Below are positions 29,399-37,924 of a stretch of DNA of 64,000 nt, piece by piece. The notes below the pieces were generated by a model. That model did no database searches. It had not been told where the DNA came from and worked only from the letters and a program-made list of their open reading frames with translations. The position numbers and the translations under genes are program-made. The DNA lies in contig QNUV01000041.1 of assembly GCA_003339645.1 (NCBI GenBank), forward strand, positions 744,001 through 808,000, in the 5' to 3' direction. Numbering within the stretch: position 1 is the stretch's first letter; the number at the start of each line of letters is the position of its first letter. The DNA is from Microbacterium arborescens. Lineage in GTDB: Bacteria; Actinomycetota; Actinomycetes; Actinomycetales; Microbacteriaceae.

Positions 29399-29914
29399 AT
29401 GACCGCGATCGAACGTCTCGACGTCCGTGCGCCACGCTTCGCGGCATCCATCACGGCGGTCCTGCTGCTCGCGGCTTTCCTCGCATCGCTGCTCGGAATC
29501 GCGACGGCGCCGACGGGTGCCGAGTGGCGCCTCGGAGCCGCGCCACTCGCCGATCGGGTCGTCGATGGGGGCTTCCTGCTCGTGCTCCTCGCGGCGCTCC
29601 TGTTCCTGTGGGGCGTCGTGTCACCGCGGACCGCGCCCTGGGCGGTGCTCTTCCGCCGCGTCGTGCGGCCGCGCCTGTCACCCCCGCGAGAGTTAGAGGA
29701 CGCGCGTCCGCCGCGCTTCGCGCAGGGTGTGGGCCTCACGGTGACCGCGGCAGGGCTGCTGCTGCATCTCGCAGGCGTTCCGTGGGCATTGCCCATCGCG
29801 GCTGCGCTCGCGTTCGCAGCCGCATTCCTGAATGCCGCGTTCGGCTTCTGCCTCGGCTGCCAGATGTATCTGCTGCTGCAGCGGGCGCGTCTTCTCGGGC
29901 GTGCGCGGGCGTAG
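29399..29914 (+). CDS. DUF4395 membrane protein with CxxC
   Basis: 171 aa. Four hydrophobic segments (ITAVLLLAAFLASLLGIA, VDGGFLLVLLAALLFLWGVV, GVGLTVTAAGLLLHLAGVPW and PIAAALAFAAAFLNAAFGF). It ends with FCLGCQMYLLLQRARLLGR: the CLGC pair at the membrane border and the fold match DUF4395. Its constant neighbour is a thioredoxin-like protein, here 1 nt upstream, so the two may form a redox relay. Function not established. Confidence 0.85.
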   Translation: MTAIERLDVRAPRFAASITAVLLLAAFLASLLGIATAPTGAEWRLGAAPLADRVVDGGFLLVLLAALLFLWGVVSPRTAPWAVLFRRVVRPRLSPPRELEDARPPRFAQGVGLTVTAAGLLLHLAGVPWALPIAAALAFAAAFLNAAFGFCLGCQMYLLLQRARLLGRARA

Positions 29915-30004
29915 CCCGCTCTGACCGTACCTCCTCCGATTTCTGCGCCTGATCCGGTTTCTGAACTCCAGGTTCGGGGGGATTCGCGGTGTCGTCGACC
30001 CCCC

Positions 30005-30033
30005 TTGTGACGCCTGGAGGCCCGTCCTAGCTT
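30005..30033 (+). promoter_or_regulatory. gadB promoter
   Basis: TTGTGA (30005-30010), 17-nt spacer, TAGCTT (30028-30033), predicting a start near 30040 and a leader of about 80 nt with a GCGGC-TTCG-GCCGC hairpin (30051-30064). Just upstream, GGGGGG (29976-29981) and CCCCCC (29999-30004) form an inverted repeat abutting the -35, which might bind a regulator. The rest of the gap from 29915 shows nothing else I can name. Confidence 0.55.
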
Positions 30034-30118
30034 GGGTGGCATTCACAGGGGCGGCTTCGGCCGCGGGGACACGGTCGACCCCTCGCCGCCTCTATTCGGC
30101 GTGCAATGAGGAGACGAA

Positions 30119-31492
30119 ATGAACGACGAAACGATCAGCCCCGCAGCCCCTCTGTTCACCAGGCCCACGGAGGCGAAGGGTGCGCCGCGGCACGTGATTC
30201 CCCAAAACGAATCGCTTCCCGCGACCGCGAAGCAGATCGTCGAGGATGAAACGATCCTCGACGGAAATGCGCGTCTGAACCTCGCCACGTTCGTGAGCAC
30301 GTGGATGGATGACGAGGCGAAGGACGTCTACACCTCGTCTTTCGATAAGAACATGATCGACAAGGATGAGTACCCGCAGACCGCGGCCATCGAGGACAAT
30401 TGCTGGCGGATGCTCGCCAATCTGTGGAACTCGCCGGATGCCGGGCACAGCATCGGCACCTCGACCATCGGCTCTTCGGAGGCGTGCATGCTCGGCGGGC
30501 TCGCGTTCAAGCGCCGCTGGCAGCAGCTCCGCCGGGCGCAGGGCAAGGACGCGTCCACTCCGAACCTCGTCATGTCGAGCGCCGTGCAGGTGTGCTGGGA
30601 GAAGTTCTGCAACTACTTCGACGTCGAGCCCCGGTTCGTTCCGATCACGGAGGAGCACAAGACGCTCGACGGCCACGACCTGGAGAAATACGTCGACGAG
30701 AACACGATCGGCGTCGTCGCGATCATGGGCGTGACGTACACCGGGATGTACGAGCCCGTCGCGCAGATCGCTGCTGCGCTCGACGCGATCCAGGAACACA
30801 CCGGTCTCGACATCCCTATTCACGTCGACGGCGCATCGGGCGGGATGATCGCCCCCTTCCTGCAGCCCGACCTGGTCTGGGACTTCCGGCTGGAGCGGGT
30901 GCACTCGATCAGCACCTCGGGCCACAAGTACGGCCTGGTGTATCCGGGCCTCGGCTGGGTCGTGTGGCGCGAAGCGCGGTGGCTGCCCCAAGACCTCGTC
31001 TTCCAGGTGAGCTATCTCGGTGGCGAGATGCCGACGTTCGCGCTGAACTTCTCGCGGCCGGGCGCTCAGGTGCTGCTCCAGTACTACCTGTTCCTCCGGC
31101 TCGGCTTCGAGGGATACCGTGCCGTTCAACAGGAGTCGCAGGACGTCGCGAAGTATCTCGCCGCCGGGATCGGCGCGCTCGATGCGTTCGAGCTGTGGAA
31201 CGACGGAAGCGACATCCCGGTGTTCGCGTGGCGCTTGAAGAAGGGACACACCGACAACTGGACGCTGTACGACCTGCAGGATCGACTGCGGATGCGCGGC
31301 TGGCTGGTGCCGGCCTATCCGATGCCGGACGATCTCACCGACATCACGGTGCAGCGCATCGTCGTGCGCAATGGGTTGAGCATGGATCTCGCTCAGTCGC
31401 TGCTGGCCGACATCCAGCGTGAGGTGGCGTACCTCGACGGCCTGCAGTCGCCCATGCCCACGGCCGCCGCGAATTCGGCGTTCCACCACTGA
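30119..31492 (+). CDS. gadB: glutamate decarboxylase
   Basis: PLP enzyme that decarboxylates glutamate to GABA, consuming a proton, 457 aa (E. coli GadB is 466). The PLP lysine is in SISTSGHKYGLVYPGLGWV (about residue 270). Other conserved parts: CWRMLANLWNSP, GTSTIGSSEACMLGGLAFK, HVDGASGGMIAPFL and the C-terminal tail ending FHH, which in E. coli GadB closes the active site through its penultimate His region. GAGGAG lies 5 nt before the ATG. It is followed after 11 nt by a GadC-type antiporter: a glutamate-dependent acid-resistance pair. Confidence 0.96.
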   Translation: MNDETISPAAPLFTRPTEAKGAPRHVIPQNESLPATAKQIVEDETILDGNARLNLATFVSTWMDDEAKDVYTSSFDKNMIDKDEYPQTAAIEDNCWRMLANLWNSPDAGHSIGTSTIGSSEACMLGGLAFKRRWQQLRRAQGKDASTPNLVMSSAVQVCWEKFCNYFDVEPRFVPITEEHKTLDGHDLEKYVDENTIGVVAIMGVTYTGMYEPVAQIAAALDAIQEHTGLDIPIHVDGASGGMIAPFLQPDLVWDFRLERVHSISTSGHKYGLVYPGLGWVVWREARWLPQDLVFQVSYLGGEMPTFALNFSRPGAQVLLQYYLFLRLGFEGYRAVQQESQDVAKYLAAGIGALDAFELWNDGSDIPVFAWRLKKGHTDNWTLYDLQDRLRMRGWLVPAYPMPDDLTDITVQRIVVRNGLSMDLAQSLLADIQREVAYLDGLQSPMPTAAANSAFHH

Positions 31493-31503
31493 GGCGCGTC
31501 GTC

Positions 31504-33062
31504 ATGTCCACGTCTCAGCCATCCTCCCGTACGACGCCGAACCATCCCCTCGCGCCTCGGTCGAGCGTCACGACCTACCTCGGTGTCGGCCAACTCGCGC
31601 TGCTGACGCTCGTGGTCGTCGCCAGTCTTCGCTCGCTGCCGGCGATGGCGGTCTTCGGCCTCGGCAGCGTGACCCTGTACATCCTCCCGGCGATCTTCTT
31701 CCTGATTCCGACAGCACTGGTCGCGGCAGAGCTCGCAACGGGCTGGAAAGGCGGCATCTACGTCTGGATCCGTGAAGCGATGGGCAACCGCTGGGGCTTC
31801 ACCGCCGTCTGGCTCCAATGGATCCAGAACGTCGTGTGGTACCCCACGCAGCTGGCGTTCATCGCGGCCGCGCTCGCGTTCGTCTTCCTCGATCCGTCAC
31901 TGTCGAGCTCGGGCTTCTTCACGGCAGTGGTGATCCTCGTGCTGTACTGGGGCTCGACGCTGGTGACGCTCCGCGGCGGGAATCTCTTCGCAAAACTGGG
32001 CTCCTGGGGCGGCATCCTCGGCACGCTGCTCCCGGCGGCCATCCTCATCGTCTTCGGAGCGATCTGGGTCTTCGGCGGCGAGAAGAGCCAGGTGCCGCTC
32101 ACGCCCGACGCGGTGATCCCGCCGTTCACCGGCATCGCATCGATCGTGCTGATCGTGTCGAACTTCCTCGCCTATGCCGGCATGGAGGTCAACGCGGTCC
32201 ACGTGAATCAGATGAAGACCCCGGCCGCGGCTTCCCGCGTTCGATCCTCATCTCGTCGATCCTGATCCTGCTGGTGTTCATCCTGCCGACCCTCGCCATC
32301 TCGGTTGCGGTGCCGCAGGAGGAGCTCGGGCTGACGAATGGCATCATGCTCGCGTTCCAGGAGTACTTCCAGCACTGGGGCGTGGGGCAGTGGGCGACGG
32401 CCGCGATGTCGGCGCTCATCGCGGCGGGCGCGCTCGCCTCGGTGATCACCTGGATCGCGGGCCCGTCCAAGGGCGTGCTCGCAGCAGCGGAGACCGGGCT
32501 GCTCCCGCCGCTGCTGCAGAAGAAGAACAAGGCCGGCGTGCAGTCGGGCATCCTCATGCTGCAGGGCACGATCGTCACGATCCTGGCGGCGATCTTCATC
32601 ATCGTTCCCAACGTGAGCGCGGCATTCGTGGCACTGATCGACATGGCCGCGGCGCTCTACCTGATCATGTACATGATGATGTTCGCCGCTGCGCTCGTGC
32701 TCCGACGGACGCAGCCGGGCGTGAAGCGCACGTATCGGGTACCGGCCATGGGGCTGGTCGCCGGTGTCGGGTTCCTCGCGAGCCTCGCCGCGTTCGTGTT
32801 CTCGTTCATCCCGCCGTCGGGGTTCAGCGCCTTCTCTCCGGCGCTGTATCCCTGGATCGTCGGGCTGGTGATCATCGTCCTCGGGGCTCCGCCGCTCATC
32901 TTCTACGCCGTGCGCAAGCCGTCGTGGGACATGCGCACCGCGGAGGACAAGAGCGTTCCGGTCACCCATGAGGCGGATCCACCCGCCGGAGTGGATTCGG
33001 GATCTGTGCCGACAAGTCGACGGCGCCCGGACGAGTCGCCGGGCTCTCCCCACACGGGGTGA
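31504..33062 (+). pseudogene. gadC: glutamate/GABA antiporter GadC, frameshifted
   Basis: APC-superfamily antiporter that imports glutamate and exports GABA. The frame starting at ATG 31504 reads the first half (YLGVGQLALLTLVVVASLRS, AAELATGWKGGIYVWIREAM, AYAGMEVNAVHVNQMKTPA) and then derails to a stop at 32265. The second half continues without a break in another frame from about 32226: RGFPRSILISSILILLVF, SWIAGPSKG-like TWIAGPSKGVLAAAETGLLP, and so on to 33062. Homologues read NQMKTPxRGFPRS..., so a single C seems missing in GGCCGCGG at 32223-32230. No slippery heptamer is present. Either a real inactivating deletion or a sequencing error; otherwise about 519 codons, intact. Confidence 0.85.
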
Positions 33063-33130
33063 CGCGCAGGTTGTTCCGCAGCGGCGACGGGGAAGGGAAC
33101 GGTCGGGAGCATCCCGCCTAGCCTGACGGC

Positions 33131-33745
33131 GTGACTGCTCCCGACCCCGCTCCGGTCCGGCGGCGCTGGAGCGTCGGGGCGCTGATCGTCCTCGTCCTCG
33201 CAGCGGCGGCGGTCACCGTCGCGATCGGCATGATCCGCTCTCTCGCGGCGCCGGCGTCGGTGGTGACCCCCGCCGTGAGCCCGACGGTCGAGGCTCACGG
33301 CGACACCGGCACCGCCGCCGTCTACGTCCACGTCCACGGCGCCGTCGTGAGCCCCGGGTTGTATCGCCTCGAAGCCGACGCGCGCGTGATCGACGCCGTC
33401 GCCGCGGCGGGCGGTTTCAGCGACACCGCTGATCCGGCTGGAGTGAACCTCGCGCGCACCGTCACCGACGGCGAGCAGCTCTTCGTCCCCGAGCCCGGTC
33501 AAGCGCCCCCCGAATCGGCAGACGGTGGGTCGTCCGGCGGGGCCGGTGCAGACGGCCTCGTCGATCTCAACACCGCGGATGCCGCTGCGCTCGACACCCT
33601 CCCACGGGTCGGCCCTGCGCTGGCCGAGAGGATCATCGCCTGGCGCGAAGAGAACGGGCGATTCACGAGCGTCGAAGACCTGCTGGCGGTGTCGGGGATC
33701 GGCGAGAAGGTGCTCGAGTCACTGCGGGACCGGGTGCGCGTGTGA
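33131..33745 (+). CDS. comEA: ComEA-type DNA-binding protein (SLBB + helix-hairpin-helix)
   Basis: 204 aa. One N-terminal transmembrane helix (SVGALIVLVLAAAAVTVAIGM), an SLBB domain (AVYVHVHGAVVSPGLYRLEA...), a Gly/Ser linker and a C-terminal pair of helix-hairpin-helix motifs (VDLNTADAAALDTLPRVGPA and LLAVSGIGEKVLESLRD). ComEA captures DNA at the surface for uptake by ComEC. The GTG at 33131 is 6 nt after TAGCCT, so leaderless. It overlaps comEC by GTGA. Confidence 0.93.
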   Translation: MTAPDPAPVRRRWSVGALIVLVLAAAAVTVAIGMIRSLAAPASVVTPAVSPTVEAHGDTGTAAVYVHVHGAVVSPGLYRLEADARVIDAVAAAGGFSDTADPAGVNLARTVTDGEQLFVPEPGQAPPESADGGSSGGAGADGLVDLNTADAAALDTLPRVGPALAERIIAWREENGRFTSVEDLLAVSGIGEKVLESLRDRVRV

Positions 33746-36069
33746 GCGGCCGCATCCGCCGTCGCGACCTCCGCTTGCTGCCCGTCGCGGTCGGTGTCTG
33801 GGTCGCCGCACTCGTGACGACGAACGATCCAGACGTCGCGGGAATCCTGGCGGCCGCGCTCTGGACGGCCGCGACGGGGATGCTGGCGGTGACGATCCTC
33901 CGTCGCCGGTTCTGCGACGACTCACGCCCACGGCGGACCGGCATCGCCATCGCCACCGTCACGCTCGCCTTCGCGGCGGCTGCCGTGTCGCACACCGCGA
34001 TGAGCGTGCCCGACCGAGATCGGGCCCTCGCGTTGCCCCTCACCGGCGGGCGGGTGGTGGCGATCGAGGCCGATGTCACGGGAAAGATCGAGAGCTCTGC
34101 GACGGGCTGGCGTTTCGATGCCGTGGCTACCAGCGTCCGCGCCGGCGGCGACGTCACCGCGACCCGGGTGCCAGTGGTCGTCCGCACAGCCGAGCGTTCC
34201 GTCGGTCTCGATCTGGGTGCCACCGTCTTGCTCACCGGCTCCGCCGCGCCCGCCCGGTCGGGGGAGCGGGCGGTCCTCATCATCACGGCGAGCGATCCGC
34301 CGGAGGTCGTCGCGCAGCCGCGGGGTCCTCTCGCACTGGCTTCCACGCTCCGGACGGCGCTGCTCACACAGGCTTCTTCGCTGCCGCAGCCGGGCGCGGG
34401 CCTCGTCGCAGGCCTCGCGGTCGGAGACACGGCCGGGGTCACTGCCGAGCTCGATGCGCAGATGAAGACGGCGTCGCTTTCGCATCTGACCGCGGTCTCC
34501 GGGGCGAACTGCGCGCTCGTCGTCGGAATAGCGTTCCTCGGCGCCGGGATGCTGGGGCTGCGCCGTCCGTGGCGCGTCACGATCGGGCTCGCGGCGCTCT
34601 CGGGCTTCGTGATCCTCGTCTCACCAGAGCCGAGCGTCGTGCGGGCGGCCGCCATGGCCGCTATAGCGATGCTCGCAGCGTTGCTCGGGCGCGCTGGTGC
34701 GGGGGCGTCCGTTCTGTGCCTCGCGATCGTCATCTGCCTGATCGCCGATCCCTGGCTCGCAGGCAGCATCGGGTTCGCGCTGTCGTCGGCCGCGACCGCA
34801 GCGTTGATCCTGTTCGCCGGCCCCGTGAGCGACTCGCTACGACGTTTCATGCCGCGCCCCCTCGCGCTCGCCATCGCCGTACCCGCCGCCGCGCAGCTCG
34901 CGTGCACTCCGATCCTGGTGATGATCGATCCGCGACTACCGGTGTACGCCGTGCTCGCCAACGCGTTGACCGCGCCCGCGGCACCGCTGGCGACCATCGC
35001 CGGGCTCGCGGCGTGCCTGAGCGTCGGGGCGCCGCTGTTGGCGAGCGGCCTGACCGCGATCGCCTGGGTCCCGTGCGCCTGGATCGCAGCCACCGCACAG
35101 GCGGTCGACGCCGTCCCCGGCAACTCGATCGCCTGGGTCCCCGACGCGCCGGGTGTCGTGCTCGCGGCGGCCCTCTGCACCGCCCTGCTGCTGGCTGTGC
35201 TTCCCGGCGCCCCTCGCCGGGTTCGTCGCGCCTCGACGGCGCTCGTCGCTCTCGCCCTGGGCGGGGTGGTCGGCTCGGGCCTCGTGACGGGACCGCTCGA
35301 GCGGGCGCGGACCCCCGATGACTGGGCGATCGCTGTCTGCGACGTGGGCCAGGGCGACGGGGTTCTCCTGCGCTCGAGCGACGCTGTCGCGCTCGTCGAC
35401 ACCGGCCCCGACCCCGAGGCACTCGGTGCGTGTCTGGACCGGTTCGGGGTCAGCCGCATCGATCTCCTCGTTCTCACCCACTTCGACCTCGACCACGTCG
35501 GCGGCACCGACGCGGTCATCGGGCGCGTCGGCACCGTCCTCCACGGCCCGGTCACGGACTCGCAGGAGGATCAGCTGCTCGCGCGACTCGCCGCAGCCGG
35601 AGCGTCGGTCCGCACGGGTTCCGCCGGCATGGCGGGGGCGCTGGGCGGCGCGGACTGGGAAGTACTGTGGCCGCGCAGGAGCGCGAGCGGGTTCGCGCCC
35701 GGCAACGATTCGAGCGTCGTGATCGATGTCCGCGGCGGCGGGATTCCTGCCGTCCTGCTTCTCGGCGATCTCTCGGAGACGCCCCAGCTGACCCTCGGCG
35801 CCGCGCTGCGGTCGACATACGACGTCGTCAAGGTGTCGCACCATGGCAGCGCAGACCAAGCCGAGTCGCTGTACCGCCGGCTCGGCGCACGTGTCGCGCT
35901 GATCGGGGTGGGGAAGAATTCCTACGGCCATCCGCGCGAAGAGACCATCGCCCTCCTGCGCTCGCTAGGGCACGAGATCGTCCGCACCGACGAAACCGGA
36001 GCAGCAGCACTCACCATGACCGATGGCGGCATCCGGGTGTGGCGCCAGCGCGTCCCGCCACCGGGATGA
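33742..36069 (+). CDS. comEC: ComEC/Rec2 DNA-uptake channel protein
   Basis: 775 aa. N-terminal hydrophobic region with an OB-like soluble segment (DUF4131), a central Competence domain with many transmembrane helices (LTAVSGANCALVVGIAF is a typical stretch), and a C-terminal metallo-beta-lactamase-like domain: VCDVGQGDGVLLRSSDAVAL, LTHFDLDHVGGTDAV and VKVSHHGSADQ. The protein forms the membrane channel for incoming single-stranded DNA. It is coupled to comEA. No comEB, pilus or dprA gene is in the window. Confidence 0.95.
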   Translation: MSGRIRRRDLRLLPVAVGVWVAALVTTNDPDVAGILAAALWTAATGMLAVTILRRRFCDDSRPRRTGIAIATVTLAFAAAAVSHTAMSVPDRDRALALPLTGGRVVAIEADVTGKIESSATGWRFDAVATSVRAGGDVTATRVPVVVRTAERSVGLDLGATVLLTGSAAPARSGERAVLIITASDPPEVVAQPRGPLALASTLRTALLTQASSLPQPGAGLVAGLAVGDTAGVTAELDAQMKTASLSHLTAVSGANCALVVGIAFLGAGMLGLRRPWRVTIGLAALSGFVILVSPEPSVVRAAAMAAIAMLAALLGRAGAGASVLCLAIVICLIADPWLAGSIGFALSSAATAALILFAGPVSDSLRRFMPRPLALAIAVPAAAQLACTPILVMIDPRLPVYAVLANALTAPAAPLATIAGLAACLSVGAPLLASGLTAIAWVPCAWIAATAQAVDAVPGNSIAWVPDAPGVVLAAALCTALLLAVLPGAPRRVRRASTALVALALGGVVGSGLVTGPLERARTPDDWAIAVCDVGQGDGVLLRSSDAVALVDTGPDPEALGACLDRFGVSRIDLLVLTHFDLDHVGGTDAVIGRVGTVLHGPVTDSQEDQLLARLAAAGASVRTGSAGMAGALGGADWEVLWPRRSASGFAPGNDSSVVIDVRGGGIPAVLLLGDLSETPQLTLGAALRSTYDVVKVSHHGSADQAESLYRRLGARVALIGVGKNSYGHPREETIALLRSLGHEIVRTDETGAAALTMTDGGIRVWRQRVPPPG

Positions 36070-36104
36070 AACGCGGATTCCGTCCGCATCGACCGGGCCA
36101 GCGG

Positions 36105-36674
36105 CTACTCGGGCGGGGCGACAAGCTGGGCCAGACGCGCGTACGAGTCGGTGATGATCGCGGTCAGCGTCGCGGTGCAGTCCTCGGCGGTCCACAGCTC
36201 GAGCGCGGTGTCGAAGAGCCCCACGACTGTCTGGGAGACGAGCAGAGCGTCGATGTGATCGGCACCGCGCCGCCGGAGCCCGTCGCGGATCGCCTGCGCC
36301 AGAACCGCGGACTTCGATCGCTCGCGCTCGATGAGATGCGCATCGGTCGCGATGATCGATCGGCGCTCGCGGATCGCGTCGCGCCAGGCCTCGAGCTCTG
36401 GCGTGACGGCGAGCAACCCATGCATGGCCAGTGCCATCGGGTCGAGCCCGTCGGGCGCGGCGGCGAGCAGGTCGGCAACGACATCCGGAAACTCGCGCTC
36501 ACGGAGGAACAGCACGTCGCGCTTGTCGGGGAAGTGGCGGAAGAACGTCCGCGTGGTCAGACCCGCCCGTTCCGCGATCTGCGGCACCGTGGTGGCCGCA
36601 TACCCCTGGGACCGGAACAGCTCGATGGCGGCTTGTTCCAGGCGCAGTGCGGCGTCGGGGGCCCAGCGTGGCAT
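36105..36674 (-). CDS. TetR family repressor
   Basis: 189 aa. The N-terminal helix-turn-helix is clear: AAIELFRSQGYAATTVPQIA, ERAGLTTRTFFRHFPDKRDVL. The C-terminal ligand-binding part is divergent. TAGGCT (minus strand, 36686-36681) lies 6 nt before the ATG, suggesting a leaderless transcript. Two identical-arm palindromes, GATGACA-N5-TGTCATC, lie between this gene and the divergent oxidoreductase; the first sits just upstream of its own -10. This is the classic layout of an autoregulated TetR controlling its neighbour. Inducer unknown. Confidence 0.92.
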   Translation of the reverse strand: MPRWAPDAALRLEQAAIELFRSQGYAATTVPQIAERAGLTTRTFFRHFPDKRDVLFLREREFPDVVADLLAAAPDGLDPMALAMHGLLAVTPELEAWRDAIRERRSIIATDAHLIERERSKSAVLAQAIRDGLRRRGADHIDALLVSQTVVGLFDTALELWTAEDCTATLTAIITDSYARLAQLVAPPE

Positions 36675-36689
36675 GAGGCGAGCCTACCC

Positions 36690-36708
36690 GATGACATTGT
36701 GTGTCATC
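36690..36708. promoter_or_regulatory. TetR operator 1
   Basis: GATGACA-TTGTG-TGTCATC, perfect 7-bp arms. It lies 4 bp upstream of the tetR -10 hexamer. Confidence 0.8.
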
Positions 36709-36723
36709 ATTAGCGGACGCATT

Positions 36724-36742
36724 GATGACAGAGCATGTCATC
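36724..36742. promoter_or_regulatory. TetR operator 2
   Basis: GATGACA-GAGCA-TGTCATC, same arms as operator 1 with centres 34 bp apart. It lies 24 bp before the oxidoreductase ATG, where it would block that promoter or its start region. Confidence 0.8.
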
Positions 36743-36766
36743 ACCTCTCGGAACGGAGCCCGCCCC

Positions 36767-37882
36767 ATGTCATCGAACGCCGCCGCTTGGCTCCCGTCTC
36801 CGCGAGCCGATCTCGTCGTCGGGCCCGCCGCGCTGCACGAGCCGGGCCCGGGCGAGATCCTCATCCGCAGCCGGGCGGTCGCGGTGAACCCGCTCGATGA
36901 CGTCAAGCAATGGACCGGCGATCTGATGTACCGCTGGCTGGGCTATCCCGCGGTGCTCGGAGAGGATGTCGCGGGCGAGGTAGCCGCCGTGGGGGAGGGC
37001 GTGACGCGCTTCGCGGTGGGCGACCGCGTCGCCGCCTACGCGGTCGGGATGGAGCGCGGCCGACGCCATGAGGCGGAGGGCGCGTTCCAGCTCTACGTCG
37101 TCGTGCGAGAAGATCTCGCGACGCCGTTGCCCGACGGTCTTTCGTTCGAGCAGGCCGCGGTGCTGCCGCTCGCCGTCTCGACGGCGGCCACGGCACTCTT
37201 CCAGGACGATCAGCTCGCACTCCGCACCCCGACCGCTGACGCAGCACCGACGGGGGAGACCCTGGTCGTGTGGGGCGGCTCGACGAGCGTGGGGAGCAAC
37301 GCGATCCAGCTGGCGGTCGCGGCGGGCTATCGCGTCATCACCACCGCCTCACCGCATAACGAGTCCCGAATGCGCGAGCTCGGCGCGGAGCTCGTCGTGG
37401 ACTATCGCGAGCCCGGACCCGTCGCAGCCATCGTCTCCGGCGTCGGAGGCCGCCCCCTCGCCGGCGTGGTCGCGATCGGGGCGGGCTCGGGCGATGCCGC
37501 GGTGAGGATCGCAGCCACGGCCGGTACCCGTCGCGTCGCTCTCCTGAGCCCGCCGGTCGCCTTCACGACGCTTCCCCGCCGCGGTGGCCCGAGCATCGCG
37601 TTCCTGCGGACGATGACGACGATCGGGCTGTCCCAGCTCGCGACGCAGGCTCGGGCTCGCCGCCACGGCATCAACGCCAGGTTCGTGTGGGGGAGCTCTC
37701 TCATGACCAGCAGCGTCGGACCCATGCTGTGGGAGCAGTATCTGCCCGGGGCTCTCGCCGAGGGCCGGCATGTCTGCGCCCCCGCGGCCGAAATCGTTGG
37801 GGAAGGCCTGGAGAGCATTCAACACGCGCTGAATCTGCTTCACGCAGGCGTCTCCGCCCGGAAGCTCGTCGTCCGCCTGTAG
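36767..37882 (+). CDS. MDR-type alcohol dehydrogenase / quinone oxidoreductase
   Basis: 371 aa, medium-chain dehydrogenase/reductase superfamily, zinc-independent by appearance. The N-terminal GroES-like domain contains PGEILIRSRAVAVNPLDDVK and GEDVAGEVAAVGEGVTRFAVGDRV. The Rossmann domain has LVVWGGSTSVGSNAIQLAVAAGYRVITTAS. The start is ATG 36767 with GGAG upstream; an in-frame ATG at 36701 would place both operators inside the coding region. It is divergent from, and probably repressed by, the TetR gene. The substrate may be a quinone or reactive enone; unknown. Confidence 0.9.
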   Translation: MSSNAAAWLPSPRADLVVGPAALHEPGPGEILIRSRAVAVNPLDDVKQWTGDLMYRWLGYPAVLGEDVAGEVAAVGEGVTRFAVGDRVAAYAVGMERGRRHEAEGAFQLYVVVREDLATPLPDGLSFEQAAVLPLAVSTAATALFQDDQLALRTPTADAAPTGETLVVWGGSTSVGSNAIQLAVAAGYRVITTASPHNESRMRELGAELVVDYREPGPVAAIVSGVGGRPLAGVVAIGAGSGDAAVRIAATAGTRRVALLSPPVAFTTLPRRGGPSIAFLRTMTTIGLSQLATQARARRHGINARFVWGSSLMTSSVGPMLWEQYLPGALAEGRHVCAPAAEIVGEGLESIQHALNLLHAGVSARKLVVRL

Positions 37883-37883
37883 C

Positions 37884-37907
37884 GACCACCATTCGGGGTC
37901 GGTGGTC
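37884..37907 (+). terminator. hairpin after the oxidoreductase gene
   Basis: GACCACC / GGTGGTC, 7-bp perfect stem with a 10-nt loop, immediately after the stop and 5 nt before the holA -10. Confidence 0.5.
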
Positions 37908-37924
37908 CCGATTAGGCTGGGAGC

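Noticed and set aside
32205-32280. Programmed ribosomal frameshifting in gadC
   Set aside because: No slippery heptamer, stimulatory structure or stop at the shift site; a missing C is the simpler explanation.
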